Assembly: GCA_946222435.1 (NCBI GenBank)
Contig: CAMIOJ010000004.1
Location: 1-21,688 of the forward strand
Reading direction: 5' to 3'
DNA: 21,688 bases
From: an uncultured Micrococcus sp.
Lineage (GTDB): Bacteria; Actinomycetota; Actinomycetes; Actinomycetales; Micrococcaceae
Shown here piece after piece: positions 6,102 to 13,047 of this stretch. Every line of letters begins with the position of its first letter. The first letter of the stretch is position 1. A program made the position numbers and the translations under genes. Below the pieces are notes generated by a model, which was given only the letters and a program-made list of their open reading frames with translations, was not told the DNA's origin and did not search any database.

Positions 6102-6899
6102 GTGACCGCTCGAATCATCGCCCTCTGCAACCAGAAGGGCGGCGTCGGCAAGTCGACGACGACGTTCCACCTCGCTCGTGCAGCCGTGCTGCGCGGACAG
6201 CGCGTGCTCGTCGTCGACAACGACCCGCAAGGCAACCTCACGGCCGTGGCGGCCGCGGAGAGCGTGGAGGAGGACCAGGCAGGACTTGCTGACGCTCTCA
6301 GCTCACGAGCGCCCGAGACGATCCGCGACGTGATCGTGCGGGGCGTGTGGCCCGGCCTCGACGTGGTGCCCACGTCCGGCGTCACGCTCGGCTACGTGCG
6401 CGACGAGCTCGTGATCGCAGGAGCGGGCCGGGAGGGCCGCCTGCGCGAGGCGCTGGCGACCGTCGCAGCGGACTACGACCTGATCCTCATCGACTGCGCG
6501 CCGAGCCTGGACCAGCTCACGATCAACGGCCTGACGGCCGCCGGGTCGATCGTCGTCGTGACGCACTCGAAGCTGTTCAGCGCGAACGGCCTGGCGCAGC
6601 TCCTCGACACGATCGACAGCGTGAGGCAGCACTACAACCCCACGCTGACCGTGGCCGGCGTGATCGTGAACCAGCACGAGGAGCAGACCGTGAGCGGCCG
6701 CACCTGGCTCGACGAGCTGCACACCGCGGCCGAGAGTCGCGGCCTGACGGTCCTGAGCCCGCCGATTCCCAAGCGTGTCGTCATCAGCGACGCCCTCGAA
6801 GCGGCGAACGGCCTCGACGAGTGGGGGAGTGCCGAGGCGACCGCGCTCGGCGCGATCTACGCCGACCACCTGAACGCGATCGAAGGAGTTTCGTCATGA
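6102..6899 (+). CDS. parA: ParA-type partition ATPase
   Basis: 265 aa, GTG at 6102 with GGAGG 7 nt upstream. It is a deviant Walker ATPase with P-loop KGGVGKST (12-19), VDNDPQGN (38-45, Walker A') and LILIDCAPSL (D131, Walker B), ending with a typical switch region VIVNQHEEQ. There is no N-terminal DNA-binding domain, so it resembles small (type Ib) plasmid ParA proteins, which pair with a short ribbon-helix-helix centromere-binding protein. Such a gene follows with an ATGA overlap (6896-6899). Its role is active segregation of plasmid copies. Transcription probably starts at the operator at 6068-6081. Confidence 0.9.
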   Translation: MTARIIALCNQKGGVGKSTTTFHLARAAVLRGQRVLVVDNDPQGNLTAVAAAESVEEDQAGLADALSSRAPETIRDVIVRGVWPGLDVVPTSGVTLGYVRDELVIAGAGREGRLREALATVAADYDLILIDCAPSLDQLTINGLTAAGSIVVVTHSKLFSANGLAQLLDTIDSVRQHYNPTLTVAGVIVNQHEEQTVSGRTWLDELHTAAESRGLTVLSPPIPKRVVISDALEAANGLDEWGSAEATALGAIYADHLNAIEGVSS

Positions 6900-7318
6900 C
6901 CCGCCCCACCCCGCGCCGGTCGAGCCTGGCCGGGTCGAGCCCCATCACCTCACCGCCGGCGGAGCCAGCGGCCGTCGACGCCACGGGCTGGACGAAGGAC
7001 CAGCACGACGAGGCAGACCAGGCCGAGCAGATGCGCGAGATGCGCGCAGTCGAGGCCGAGCAGGCCGCGCGGCGGCCGCAGCCCAAGAGGAAGTACCCGG
7101 CCAAGGTGTCGTTCTACCAGGAGCGAGCCGACACCGACCGCATCCGCGGGGCGATCCTGCACACGATGGCCACCGAGGGCTCACGCTCGCTGTCGCAGTT
7201 CATCAACCAGGCCGTCATGGCCGAGGTCGAGCGACTAGAGCGCAAGTACAACGGCGGGCAGCCGTTCCCGGCCGTAGGAGCCCGCGAGCTGCCCCAGGGC
7301 CGCCCGATGGGGGAGTGA
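6896..7318 (+). CDS. ParA partner, ribbon-helix-helix centromere-binding protein (ParB-like)
   Basis: 140 aa, start overlapping the parA stop. The N-terminal 65 residues are Pro/Ala/Glu-rich and probably disordered. The conserved C-terminal part begins KYPAKVSFYQERADTDRIRG and continues with HTMATEGSRSLSQFINQAVMAEVERLERKYN. That is a strand plus two helices consistent with an RHH fold. Such second genes in small parA operons bind the partition site and stimulate ParA. It is a strong candidate reader of the TAATAGTACTATTA sites, but this is inference. No canonical (HTH-type) ParB gene is present in the window. Confidence 0.7.
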   Translation: MTRPTPRRSSLAGSSPITSPPAEPAAVDATGWTKDQHDEADQAEQMREMRAVEAEQAARRPQPKRKYPAKVSFYQERADTDRIRGAILHTMATEGSRSLSQFINQAVMAEVERLERKYNGGQPFPAVGARELPQGRPMGE

Positions 7319-7322
7319 ACCC

Positions 7323-7766
7323 ATGAAGGTCCGAGCGATCGCCGCAGCGGCCCTCACGGCCGCGCTGGCGGCGTGCTCGGCCGCATCGCCCACCACCGCC
7401 ACGGTGCAGGTCGGTGACGCGCTGACGTTCAGCGTCGAGGTGGCCGACACCGAACAGACCCAGCGAGACGGCCTCAGCGGCCGCACCTCGCTGTCGGAGG
7501 GCACCGGGATGCTGTTCCCGTTCGAGGAGCGCCAGGAGCAGCAGGTGTGGATGGCGGGAATGGAGATCTCGATCGACGTCGCCTGGATCGTCGACGACCA
7601 GGTGCTCGCCACCGACACGCTCGACCCGTGCACCCTCACCGACCAGAGCCAATGCCCACGGTGGACGTCGCCGGCGCCGGTCGACGCGCTGCTCGAAGTC
7701 CCAGCCGGTGCGCTCGACGGCATCGAGCCCGGCACCCACGTCACCATCCGAGAGGACCAACCATGA
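7323..7766 (+). CDS. DUF192 family lipoprotein
   Basis: 147 aa, ATG at 7323, 4 bp after the previous stop with GGGGGAG upstream. Residues 1-18 form a lipoprotein signal with lipobox LAAC (C18). The mature part has DUF192 features: ADTEQTQRDGLSGRTSLSEGTGMLFPFE, WMAGMEISIDVAWI (matching the usual W-M-x-N-M region but with G in place of N), and VDALLEVPAGALDGIEPGTHV. DUF192 proteins are small extracytoplasmic beta-barrel proteins of poorly known role. It is unusual to find one coupled to a partition operon. The start of the next gene overlaps its stop. Confidence 0.85.
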   Translation: MKVRAIAAAALTAALAACSAASPTTATVQVGDALTFSVEVADTEQTQRDGLSGRTSLSEGTGMLFPFEERQEQQVWMAGMEISIDVAWIVDDQVLATDTLDPCTLTDQSQCPRWTSPAPVDALLEVPAGALDGIEPGTHVTIREDQP

Positions 7767-8686
7767 CCACGACCCTGATCGAGACGCCCGCACCCGATCC
7801 GATCGCTGACGCGATCGCCGCCCTGACCGCGGCCGCGCGCCGTGAGCGAACCATCGGCGCCGGTACGCCGAACGAGCACATCGAGCCCGTCGATTTCGGA
7901 GAGATTGCCTGCCACGTCATCACCGCGGTGGCGGCGAACGTCGGAGGCGTCGAGGTCCTGCTGTCAGGCCGCCCCGGATCGTGGGAAGCCGACTACGTGC
8001 GACAGATCGTCCAGAGCACCGCCGGGGACGACGACACCGAGCTGCTGCGCTACCGCACCGAGCCGGTGCGCATCGAGTTCGACGCCGAGGAGGCATTCGA
8101 CGACTTCGGCCTGACCGGCCTGTACGAGCGCGACGTCGACGAGCTGGCCACCCGCTCGGCGGCAGCCGACGATGCCCTGTTCGAGGCGTACGTGACGGCC
8201 GAGGAGCGAGCCCGGATCGAGGAGATTCGCGCTGCGACGACGAACGTCATCGGAACCGACGACGATGCCCTGTTCGAGCGCTCGAAGCCGCTCATGGAGG
8301 AGGCGCAGGCGATCGTCGAGGCCATCACTCAGCGCGCCGTGGCGGCCGACGATCCCCTGGCGGCCGCGCTGACGGCCGCCGAGACCGCCGAGGAGACGGC
8401 CCGCGAGCTGTGGGAGCAGGACCAGGCCGCCTACCGCGAGGCGTACACGGCCGCGATCCGCCAGGCCCTCACCGACCGCGGCCTCACGGTCGAGGTCGAG
8501 GTCGTCGAGGCCCGCGGCGAGTTGGAGTGGGACCCGCTCATCGACGAGCTGCACGAGCACGCACGGAAGAACGCGCCGCTGCCCATGACCGGGGCCGCTC
8601 CTGACTGGACTAGCGGCACCCCCGCCGACGCGCTGCACCGCGCCGGCCTGACCTACGTTACGCGAGCGCAGGCAGTGGCGCGATGA
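7763..8686 (+). CDS. hypothetical acidic helical protein, coupled to the ART-like gene
   Basis: 307 aa, ATG at 7763 overlapping the DUF192 stop (ATGA). The sequence is rich in Asp/Glu/Ala and probably largely helical from residue 120 on. A short internal repeat is visible: ADDALFEAY, then DDDALFERS, with a related AADDPLAAA, mirrored in the DNA near 8166-8183 and 8267-8284. I recognise no family. It is the fourth gene of a tightly coupled parA operon and its own stop overlaps the start of the ART-like gene, so both are translated together. Proteins like this seem to be confined to actinobacterial plasmids, but I cannot verify that here. Confidence 0.65.
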   Translation: MTTTLIETPAPDPIADAIAALTAAARRERTIGAGTPNEHIEPVDFGEIACHVITAVAANVGGVEVLLSGRPGSWEADYVRQIVQSTAGDDDTELLRYRTEPVRIEFDAEEAFDDFGLTGLYERDVDELATRSAAADDALFEAYVTAEERARIEEIRAATTNVIGTDDDALFERSKPLMEEAQAIVEAITQRAVAADDPLAAALTAAETAEETARELWEQDQAAYREAYTAAIRQALTDRGLTVEVEVVEARGELEWDPLIDELHEHARKNAPLPMTGAAPDWTSGTPADALHRAGLTYVTRAQAVAR

Positions 8687-9099
8687 CCACCCTGGACCTG
8701 TACCACCGCACCAGCGAGGACGCCGCCCGCGCGATCGTGGCCACCGGCCGCTTCCTCACACGTGAGAACACGCCGGAGGCGTACGTCTCGACGCACGTCG
8801 ACGGCGAGGCCGCCGGCTACGGATCAGCCGTCGTGCACGTGCGCGTCGACGAGGCCGACGCGCAGCTCGAAGACGAGTTCCCCGACGGCGAGCTGCACTA
8901 CCGAATCCCGCTCGACCGCGCCGAGGTCGTCGAGGCATTCACGCTCACCCAGGAGGGCGAGCGCTCCCCTCTCGCCGGCGCCGTGACGAACGTAAGGGCA
9001 GCGTCATTCCCAAGCGCCCCGCAGGCCCGCGCCGTCACGGTCACCGCAGTACGAGCGAACGGACCTACCGCCGACCGGCCCGGCCAACTCGAACGCTGA
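8683..9099 (+). CDS. possible ADP-ribosyltransferase-fold protein
   Basis: 138 aa, ATG at 8683 overlapping the preceding stop. The N-terminus reads LYHRTSEDAARAIVATGRF, then EAYVSTHVDGEAAGYGSAVVHVRV and a segment around ELHYRI. This order (His after a tyrosine, a Gly-Phe turn, a Ser strand, an A-x-x-Y-G helix, then Glu) resembles small ART-fold proteins such as RES- or DarT-like toxins. The catalytic assignment (H8, a tyrosine near residue 46, a late glutamate) is my inference. Coupling to the acidic 307-aa gene could mean a toxin with a partner or inhibitor. It is the last gene of the operon and is convergent with the SMR genes. Confidence 0.45.
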   Translation: MTTLDLYHRTSEDAARAIVATGRFLTRENTPEAYVSTHVDGEAAGYGSAVVHVRVDEADAQLEDEFPDGELHYRIPLDRAEVVEAFTLTQEGERSPLAGAVTNVRAASFPSAPQARAVTVTAVRANGPTADRPGQLER

Positions 9100-9138
9100 C
9101 CGCACGCCGGCAGCGGCCCGCGGTGTGTCGGCCACGGC

Positions 9139-9459
9139 TCAGTGCGCGGCGCCGAGTTCGACGAGGAGGACGCCGCCGACGACAAGGGCGATGCCGGCGG
9201 CCATGATCCACGAAAACGGCTCGTCGAAGAGGAGCTTGGAGAGGATGGCGGTGAGGGCGACGCCGCAGGCGGCCCAGATGCCGTAGCCGACGCCGAGGGC
9301 CATCCCCGCGTCGAGGGCGAGTGCCAGCATGGTGAACGCGACGATGTAGCCGGCGATGACCGCGACGAACCAGAGCTTGCGGCCGTGGGTGGCCATGCGC
9401 AGGGAGAGGGTCGCGGCGACCTCGAAGCCGATCGCGCCGGCGAGGAACAGCCAGGCCAT
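9139..9459 (-). CDS. small multidrug resistance (SMR) transporter, second subunit
   Basis: 106 aa with four predicted transmembrane helices. The essential glutamate of SMR proteins is present (E13 in AIGFEVAATLSLR). Typical motifs follow: GVGYGIWAACGVALTAILSKLLFDEPFS and a final helix GIALVVGGVLLVELG. SMR proteins are proton antiporters that export quaternary ammonium and other cationic compounds. The start overlaps the stop of the upstream SMR gene by one base (ATGA at 9459), so the two probably form a heterodimeric pair of the EbrAB type. Under control of the divergent TetR gene. Confidence 0.9.
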   Translation of the reverse strand: MAWLFLAGAIGFEVAATLSLRMATHGRKLWFVAVIAGYIVAFTMLALALDAGMALGVGYGIWAACGVALTAILSKLLFDEPFSWIMAAGIALVVGGVLLVELGAAH

Positions 9460-9809
9460 CAGCTCGCCGCCTGCCTCTGGCGGGCGGCGCGTTGGGAGCC
9501 GAGTTCGATAGTCAGCACGCCGAGGATGATGAGCACGATCCCGCCGACCATGATCGGGGTGAGCGGTTCACCGTAGATCAGGGTGGACAGGATCGCGGTG
9601 AGGGCGACGCCGGAGGCTCCCCAGATGCCGTAGGCGACGCCGAGCGGCACGCGCTCGCGCAGGACGAGCGCGAGGAACATGAACGCGCAGAAGAAACCGG
9701 CGACCACGAGCGCATACCAGCCCGGATGACCGAGCGCGGCTTTGAGGGAGAGCGACCCGGTGACCTCACTGAGGATCGCGCAGGCGAGGAGTATCCACTT
9801 CTTCATCAT
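9459..9809 (-). CDS. small multidrug resistance (SMR) transporter, first subunit
   Basis: 116 aa from the ATG at 9809 (a second ATG at 9806 is equally possible). There are four transmembrane helices, with the conserved glutamate at residue 15 (AILSEVTGSLSLK), GVAYGIWGASGVALTAILSTLIYGEPLT and a last helix GIVLIILGVLTIELG. A short basic tail (RAARQRQ) differs from the partner and may set the opposite membrane orientation. The frame stays open far upstream through the tetR region, but that extension is an antisense shadow of tetR and is not transporter-like. Substrate is probably cationic biocides or guanidinium-type compounds and cannot be fixed from sequence. Confidence 0.88.
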   Translation of the reverse strand: MMKKWILLACAILSEVTGSLSLKAALGHPGWYALVVAGFFCAFMFLALVLRERVPLGVAYGIWGASGVALTAILSTLIYGEPLTPIMVGGIVLIILGVLTIELGSQRAARQRQAAS

Positions 9810-9875
9810 TCGACTTTCGAGAGGAGCTGGGTGGGGCCGCGACCCCTTACCGGAACTCAGACGATTCAAGCAACC

Positions 9876-9887
9876 TACCAAATGGTA
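9876..9887. promoter_or_regulatory. probable TetR operator in the divergent promoter region
   Basis: TACCA-AA-TGGTA is a palindrome in the 144-bp gap between the SMR pair and tetR. It overlaps TATAGT (9886-9891), a possible -10 element for tetR. TetR proteins usually bind such sites to repress themselves and the adjacent exporter. Confidence 0.6.
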
Positions 9888-9953
9888 TAGTAACTCGGGC
9901 GAGGCTCGCCAGCCAAGCTCGGTGCCGGGCGATTCGAGGACGGGAGGTGCGCG

Positions 9954-10505
9954 GTGACGCGACCTAGCAAGCGCACCAACATCCTTGACGCCGCGCTGCG
10001 CGTCGCGGAGCGTGACGGGGTGACCGGGATCACCCTGGATGCTGTCGCGCAGGAGGCCGGGCTGACCAAGGCCGGGCTCATGTATTACTTCCCGAGCCGG
10101 GAGGCCCTGCTGTGGGGCATCCAAGAGCACTTGATCGTGTTCTGGGAGGGAGCGATGGAGGCAGCCGCCGGCAAGACGGCCGCGGAGGCGACGCCGGAGG
10201 AACGGTTGGCCGCGTACGCGCGGGTGGCGACCGAGTCGGCCGGTAGCGCCGAGCTGGCCCTGATTCTCGAGTTCTCCAAGCACGCCGGCCTCGCCGCGCA
10301 GTGGGATGGCGTCGTGGCGCGGTGGACGCCCACCGCAGAGGAGGCAGCGACCGACCCGCGTGCGTTCGCGATGTTCATCGCCCGGCTCGCCGCGGACGGG
10401 CTGTGGAGCTTCGAGTCGATGTACGACACCCGCCTGAACCCCCAGTTCCGGAGCGCCGTGGCCGAGGCCATCGCCGCCATGATCCCCGCGACCACCTCGC
10501 CCTGA
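9954..10505 (+). CDS. TetR family transcriptional regulator of the SMR pair
   Basis: 183 aa, GTG at 9954 with GGGAGG 6 nt upstream. The N-terminal helix-turn-helix spans about residues 8-55: ILDAALRVAERDGVTGITLD, AVAQEAGLTKAGLMYYFPSREALL. The C-terminal helical domain is the ligand-binding part, with a pattern (LEFSKHAGLAAQWDGVVARW, DGLWSFESMY) common among TetR proteins next to SMR exporters. It is divergent from the exporter genes, so it most likely represses them and is released by the exported compound. A perfect 10-bp palindrome AACGATCGTT (10511-10520) lies just after its stop codon. Confidence 0.9.
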   Translation: MTRPSKRTNILDAALRVAERDGVTGITLDAVAQEAGLTKAGLMYYFPSREALLWGIQEHLIVFWEGAMEAAAGKTAAEATPEERLAAYARVATESAGSAELALILEFSKHAGLAAQWDGVVARWTPTAEEAATDPRAFAMFIARLAADGLWSFESMYDTRLNPQFRSAVAEAIAAMIPATTSP

Positions 10506-10576
10506 CCGATAACGATCGTTTCCGGTGCGGATGCCGGCGACGTCGACCAGAGCGCCGACACGCCGAGCATCGGTCA

Positions 10577-10648
10577 ACCGAAACTCACCACCGAAACCTA
10601 GACGCACCGAAACCACCGCTGGACCGTTTTCGGTTGCTCCGGTAGAAT
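10577..10648 (+). promoter_or_regulatory. promoter with repeated ACCGAAAC boxes before the fic operon
   Basis: Three direct ACCGAAAC copies start at 10577, 10590 and 10606, and an inverted copy GTTTTCGGT lies at 10626-10634. A plausible promoter has -35 TGGACC (10619-10624) and -10 TAGAAT (10643-10648). Toxin-antitoxin operons commonly autoregulate through such repeats. They could alternatively be iterons for replication, but no rep gene lies nearby. Confidence 0.5.
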
Positions 10649-10679
10649 GGTCTCAGACCCAGGAGAGGGGAGCCCCACC

Positions 10680-10916
10680 GTGGCTACGAAGTTCGACATC
10701 GAGGACCGCTGGCCCGAGCTGTTCGTGCAGCTCGACGAGACCCAGCGTCGCGCCGTGGTGCAGTCGCTCGCCAGCGCTTGGCACGAGGGGTGGACCCCGA
10801 ACCGCGAGGACGTGGAGAACCTGACCGACGAGGCCCGCGGCGCGATCGACGCCGAGGAGTACCGCCGGCGCGCCCACGCCGCCGCGCGGCGACGGACGGT
10901 CGCCGTCGCGCGCTGA
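10680..10916 (+). CDS. VbhA-like antitoxin of a Fic system
   Basis: 78 aa, GTG at 10680 with GGAGAGGGG upstream. The segment RRAVVQSLASAWHEGWTPNREDVENL carries the Fic-inhibitory motif [S/T]xxxE[G/N] as S32-A-W-H-E36-G37. The glutamate normally inserts into the Fic ATP site and blocks AMP transfer. The C-terminal helix has EEYRRRAHAAARRR. The gene overlaps the Fic start (TGATG at 10914-10918), the usual antitoxin-first arrangement. No separate DNA-binding domain is visible, so autoregulation through the ACCGAAAC boxes would need the complex or another protein. Confidence 0.8.
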   Translation: MATKFDIEDRWPELFVQLDETQRRAVVQSLASAWHEGWTPNREDVENLTDEARGAIDAEEYRRRAHAAARRRTVAVAR

Positions 10917-11722
10917 TGGCGTTCGACACCTGGGAGTCGTACTTCTACCCGCCGCCCGACGAGGGCACGCTGCGCAACCTGTTCGACGAGCGCGACCCGG
11001 TGGTACTGACCAGGTTGGAGTACGTCGAGACTGCACGCCGGCAGCGCGAGCTGCTGGCCGGTCAGGTCGCCATCCCCAAGACCTACGACGCCGACCATGT
11101 GCGGGCGATCCACCGGCATCTGTTCCAGGACGTCTATGCGTGGGCGGGGGAGTTCCGCAGCGTGAACATCTCCAAGGGCGCCGGCCGCGGTTTCGGGGAC
11201 GTCAAGACGGGCGAGGTCGACCAGCTCCTCGACGACGTGCGCAAGCGCGTTGCCGGCACCGATTGGGGACGGCTGGACCGCGACACGTTCGCAGAGCGAG
11301 CCGCGACGGTGTTCGCCTACCTGAACCAGGCGCACCCGTTCCGTGAGGGCAACGGACGGACCGGGAAGGTGTTCATGGAGCACGTCGCGGAGCGATCGCG
11401 CTTCACTCTCGACTTCGGCCAGGTGACCCCGGACGTGTGGAACCAGGCATCGCAGCTCAGTCGGCCCGACATGTTCTCCTACGCACCCGAGCCGGCCTCG
11501 CTCGTGCCGGTGTTCCGTGCGATCGCTGCGCCGCGCACGAGCGGGCCGTCGACGTCGGCGCCGCCTGGCCCTGGACGCTCGGCTGCGCGTGCGTCCTATC
11601 CGCGGGCTGCGACTCAGGCGACCAACCAGCCACCCCAGACAGGACCGCAGAGAGGCCCCCAGGCGCGCCACGGCGGCCCGTACATGCCGGGCCGAGGCAG
11701 CGGAACCGGACAGGGGAGGTGA
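10916..11722 (+). CDS. fic: Fic-domain AMP transferase toxin (VbhT-like)
   Basis: 268 aa, ATG at 10916 overlapping the antitoxin stop. The Fic fold is clear: flap and helix region KTYDADHVRAIHRHLFQDVYAWAGEFR, then catalytic motif HPFREGNGRTGK (140-151) with H140. The usual last arginine of HPFx[D/E]GNGRxxR is a lysine here. Fic enzymes transfer AMP from ATP to target proteins such as DNA gyrase and topoisomerase IV in related systems. After residue 206 comes a tail of about 60 residues rich in Pro, Gly, Ser, Gln and Arg with no recognised domain. VbhT has a secretion-signal BID domain in that place, which is not seen here. It probably acts as a plasmid stability module. Confidence 0.9.
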   Translation: MAFDTWESYFYPPPDEGTLRNLFDERDPVVLTRLEYVETARRQRELLAGQVAIPKTYDADHVRAIHRHLFQDVYAWAGEFRSVNISKGAGRGFGDVKTGEVDQLLDDVRKRVAGTDWGRLDRDTFAERAATVFAYLNQAHPFREGNGRTGKVFMEHVAERSRFTLDFGQVTPDVWNQASQLSRPDMFSYAPEPASLVPVFRAIAAPRTSGPSTSAPPGPGRSAARASYPRAATQATNQPPQTGPQRGPQARHGGPYMPGRGSGTGQGR

Positions 11723-11729
11723 GGCCGTC

Positions 11730-12320
11730 ATGAGCAACCTCGTGGGCTACGCACGAGTCTCGAAGCGCGAGCAGAACCCCGAGGCTCAGGAGGCCGAGCT
11801 GCGTGCCGCCGGCGTCGAGCGTGTGTTCGTCGACCACGGCGAGTCAAGTCGGGTCAAGGACCGCCCGCAGTGGCTTGCGTGCCTGGACTACCTGCGTCCC
11901 GGCGACACCCTCATGGTGCGTCGCCTCGACCGCATCGCAGGCAGCGAGACGATGGCGATCCAGACCATCAACGAGCTGCACGAGCGGGGCGTGAACATCA
12001 AGAGCCTGACCGAGCCCGATATCGACACGACTACCCCGATGGGGCGCGCACTGTTCGGCATCGTCGCCGTGTTCGCGCAGCTCCGCGTCGACACCATCCG
12101 GGACAACACCAGGCGCGGCCTGGCGCACGCTCGTGCTCAGGGCCGTGTCGGCGGCCGACCGTCGGTGATGACGCCCGAGCGCATCGCGGCGGCCGTGAAG
12201 ATGCGCGCCGAGGAGCACAGCGTCGCGCACATCGCGAAGGTGCTCGGAGTCGGCGCCTCGTCGGTCTCCCGAGCCCTCGCCAAGGTGGACGACGAGGCCG
12301 AGGCGACCGTCTCGCCGTAG
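11730..12320 (+). CDS. small serine recombinase (resolvase)
   Basis: 196 aa, ATG at 11730 with GGGGAGG upstream. The catalytic domain has YARVSKREQNPEAQ (S11), RPQWLACLDYLRPGDTLMVRRLDRI with the catalytic arginines, and TTTPMGRALFGIVAVFAQLRVDTIRDNTRRGL. A short C-terminal helix-turn-helix ends in VAHIAKVLGVGASSVSRAL. This is the resolvase/invertase size and layout. Its probable role is resolution of plasmid multimers. It lies directly after fic, likely in the same transcript, and the 24-bp inverted repeat at 12367-12449 begins 47 bp downstream. Confidence 0.9.
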   Translation: MSNLVGYARVSKREQNPEAQEAELRAAGVERVFVDHGESSRVKDRPQWLACLDYLRPGDTLMVRRLDRIAGSETMAIQTINELHERGVNIKSLTEPDIDTTTPMGRALFGIVAVFAQLRVDTIRDNTRRGLAHARAQGRVGGRPSVMTPERIAAAVKMRAEEHSVAHIAKVLGVGASSVSRALAKVDDEAEATVSP

Positions 12321-12366
12321 GCGGTCCTGACCGCTCCTGCCCATCCCCCCGATAAATGCCGCCCTG

Positions 12367-12449
12367 CACACCACAGACCCCCGTCAAGGGTGCGGCGTAG
12401 CCGCATCACGCAGTGACGCGGAGCGCCCTTGACGGGGGTCTGTGGTGTG
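12367..12449. repeat. 24-bp perfect inverted repeat with structured loop
   Basis: Arms 12367-12390 and 12426-12449 are perfect complements starting CACACCACAGACCCC. The 35-nt loop contains a further perfect hairpin at 12391-12405 (TGCGGC/GCCGCA). The element lies 46 bp after the resolvase stop. It could be a terminator, a recombination site for the resolvase, or part of the transfer origin. The arms are longer than a simple terminator needs, and there is no T tract. Confidence 0.7.
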
Positions 12450-12583
12450 TGATCCTTCGGCGTCGGGGGGAGGGGGACCGTGCACCCAAGGAGGCCGTGC
12501 ACGGGCCGCACTACCTCGACGCGACCGAGCAGCGGAACGGGACGGTGCGGCCTGTGTGCGGGCGGGCAGATGGGTCCCGCTGT

Positions 12584-12635
12584 CCACCTGTGGGCGGGTC
12601 CGGCCCCGGCGTTAGCCGGAGCCGTCCACAGGTGG
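12584..12635. terminator. inverted repeat downstream of the minus-strand coiled-coil gene
   Basis: CCACCTGTGG (12584-12593) pairs with CCACAGGTGG (12626-12635), with inner arms TCCGGC (12599-12604) and GCCGGA (12615-12620). It lies just past the stop of the minus-strand gene ending at 12649, and is most simply its terminator. The GTCCAC cores also faintly resemble actinobacterial DnaA boxes, but the match is weak. Confidence 0.5.
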
Positions 12636-12648
12636 TCAGGGGGCAATG

Positions 12649-13047
12649 TCACGCAGCGTCCTGGTCTCCCTCGACCGCGGAGCGGTCATCGCTCGGAGCA
12701 GTCGGCTCAGGAGCCGGGGGAGCGGGCCGCGAGGCCGCGGGCTTGCGCGCAGCGCGGCGGCGCGTACGAGCCTTCTTGTCAGGCTCCGGCAGGCCGATCT
12801 TGCGCAGCTCGTCGGCGGACCATCCCGCGCTCACGGCGGCGTTGTACGCCTTGACGTCGGCGCGCTCGGCGTCGCCCACCCGCTGCGCGATGCGGGCTTC
12901 CAGCTCGGCCCGCTCACGGTCGGTCTCCTCGCGCACGTCTGCGACGTGCTGACGAGCCTCGACGGCCTGGCGAATGGTGTCGATCCGATCGTCCAGTACG
13001 CGCTTGGCGCGGTCGATCGCTTCCTCTGGTGTTGGTGTCGTAGCCAT
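12649..13047 (-). CDS. hypothetical coiled-coil protein of the mobilisation region
   Basis: 132 aa, ATG at 13047. A long charged helix runs from residue 8 to about 75 (EEAIDRAKRVLDDRIDTIRQ, then VREETDRERAELEARIAQRV), followed by WSADELRKIGLPEP and a basic then proline/alanine-rich tail. The gene is divergent from mobC across a hairpin-rich 255-bp gap. The context suggests an accessory mobilisation protein, but I recognise no family. The start codon directly follows a palindrome whose right arm (in its own orientation) contains the only Shine-Dalgarno-like GGAG, 2 nt from the ATG, so translation may be structure-controlled. Confidence 0.65.
   Translation of the reverse strand: MATTPTPEEAIDRAKRVLDDRIDTIRQAVEARQHVADVREETDRERAELEARIAQRVGDAERADVKAYNAAVSAGWSADELRKIGLPEPDKKARTRRRAARKPAASRPAPPAPEPTAPSDDRSAVEGDQDAA

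Noticed and set aside
9810..10616. Long N-terminal extension of the first SMR gene into the tetR region
   Set aside because: The extension is antisense to tetR and not transporter-like. The SMR protein starts naturally at MMKKWILLAC.
12581..12635. DnaA boxes suggested by CTGTCCACC and CCGTCCACA
   Set aside because: Each differs at two positions from the actinobacterial box TTGTCCACA, and they are the arms of one inverted repeat, better explained as a terminator.
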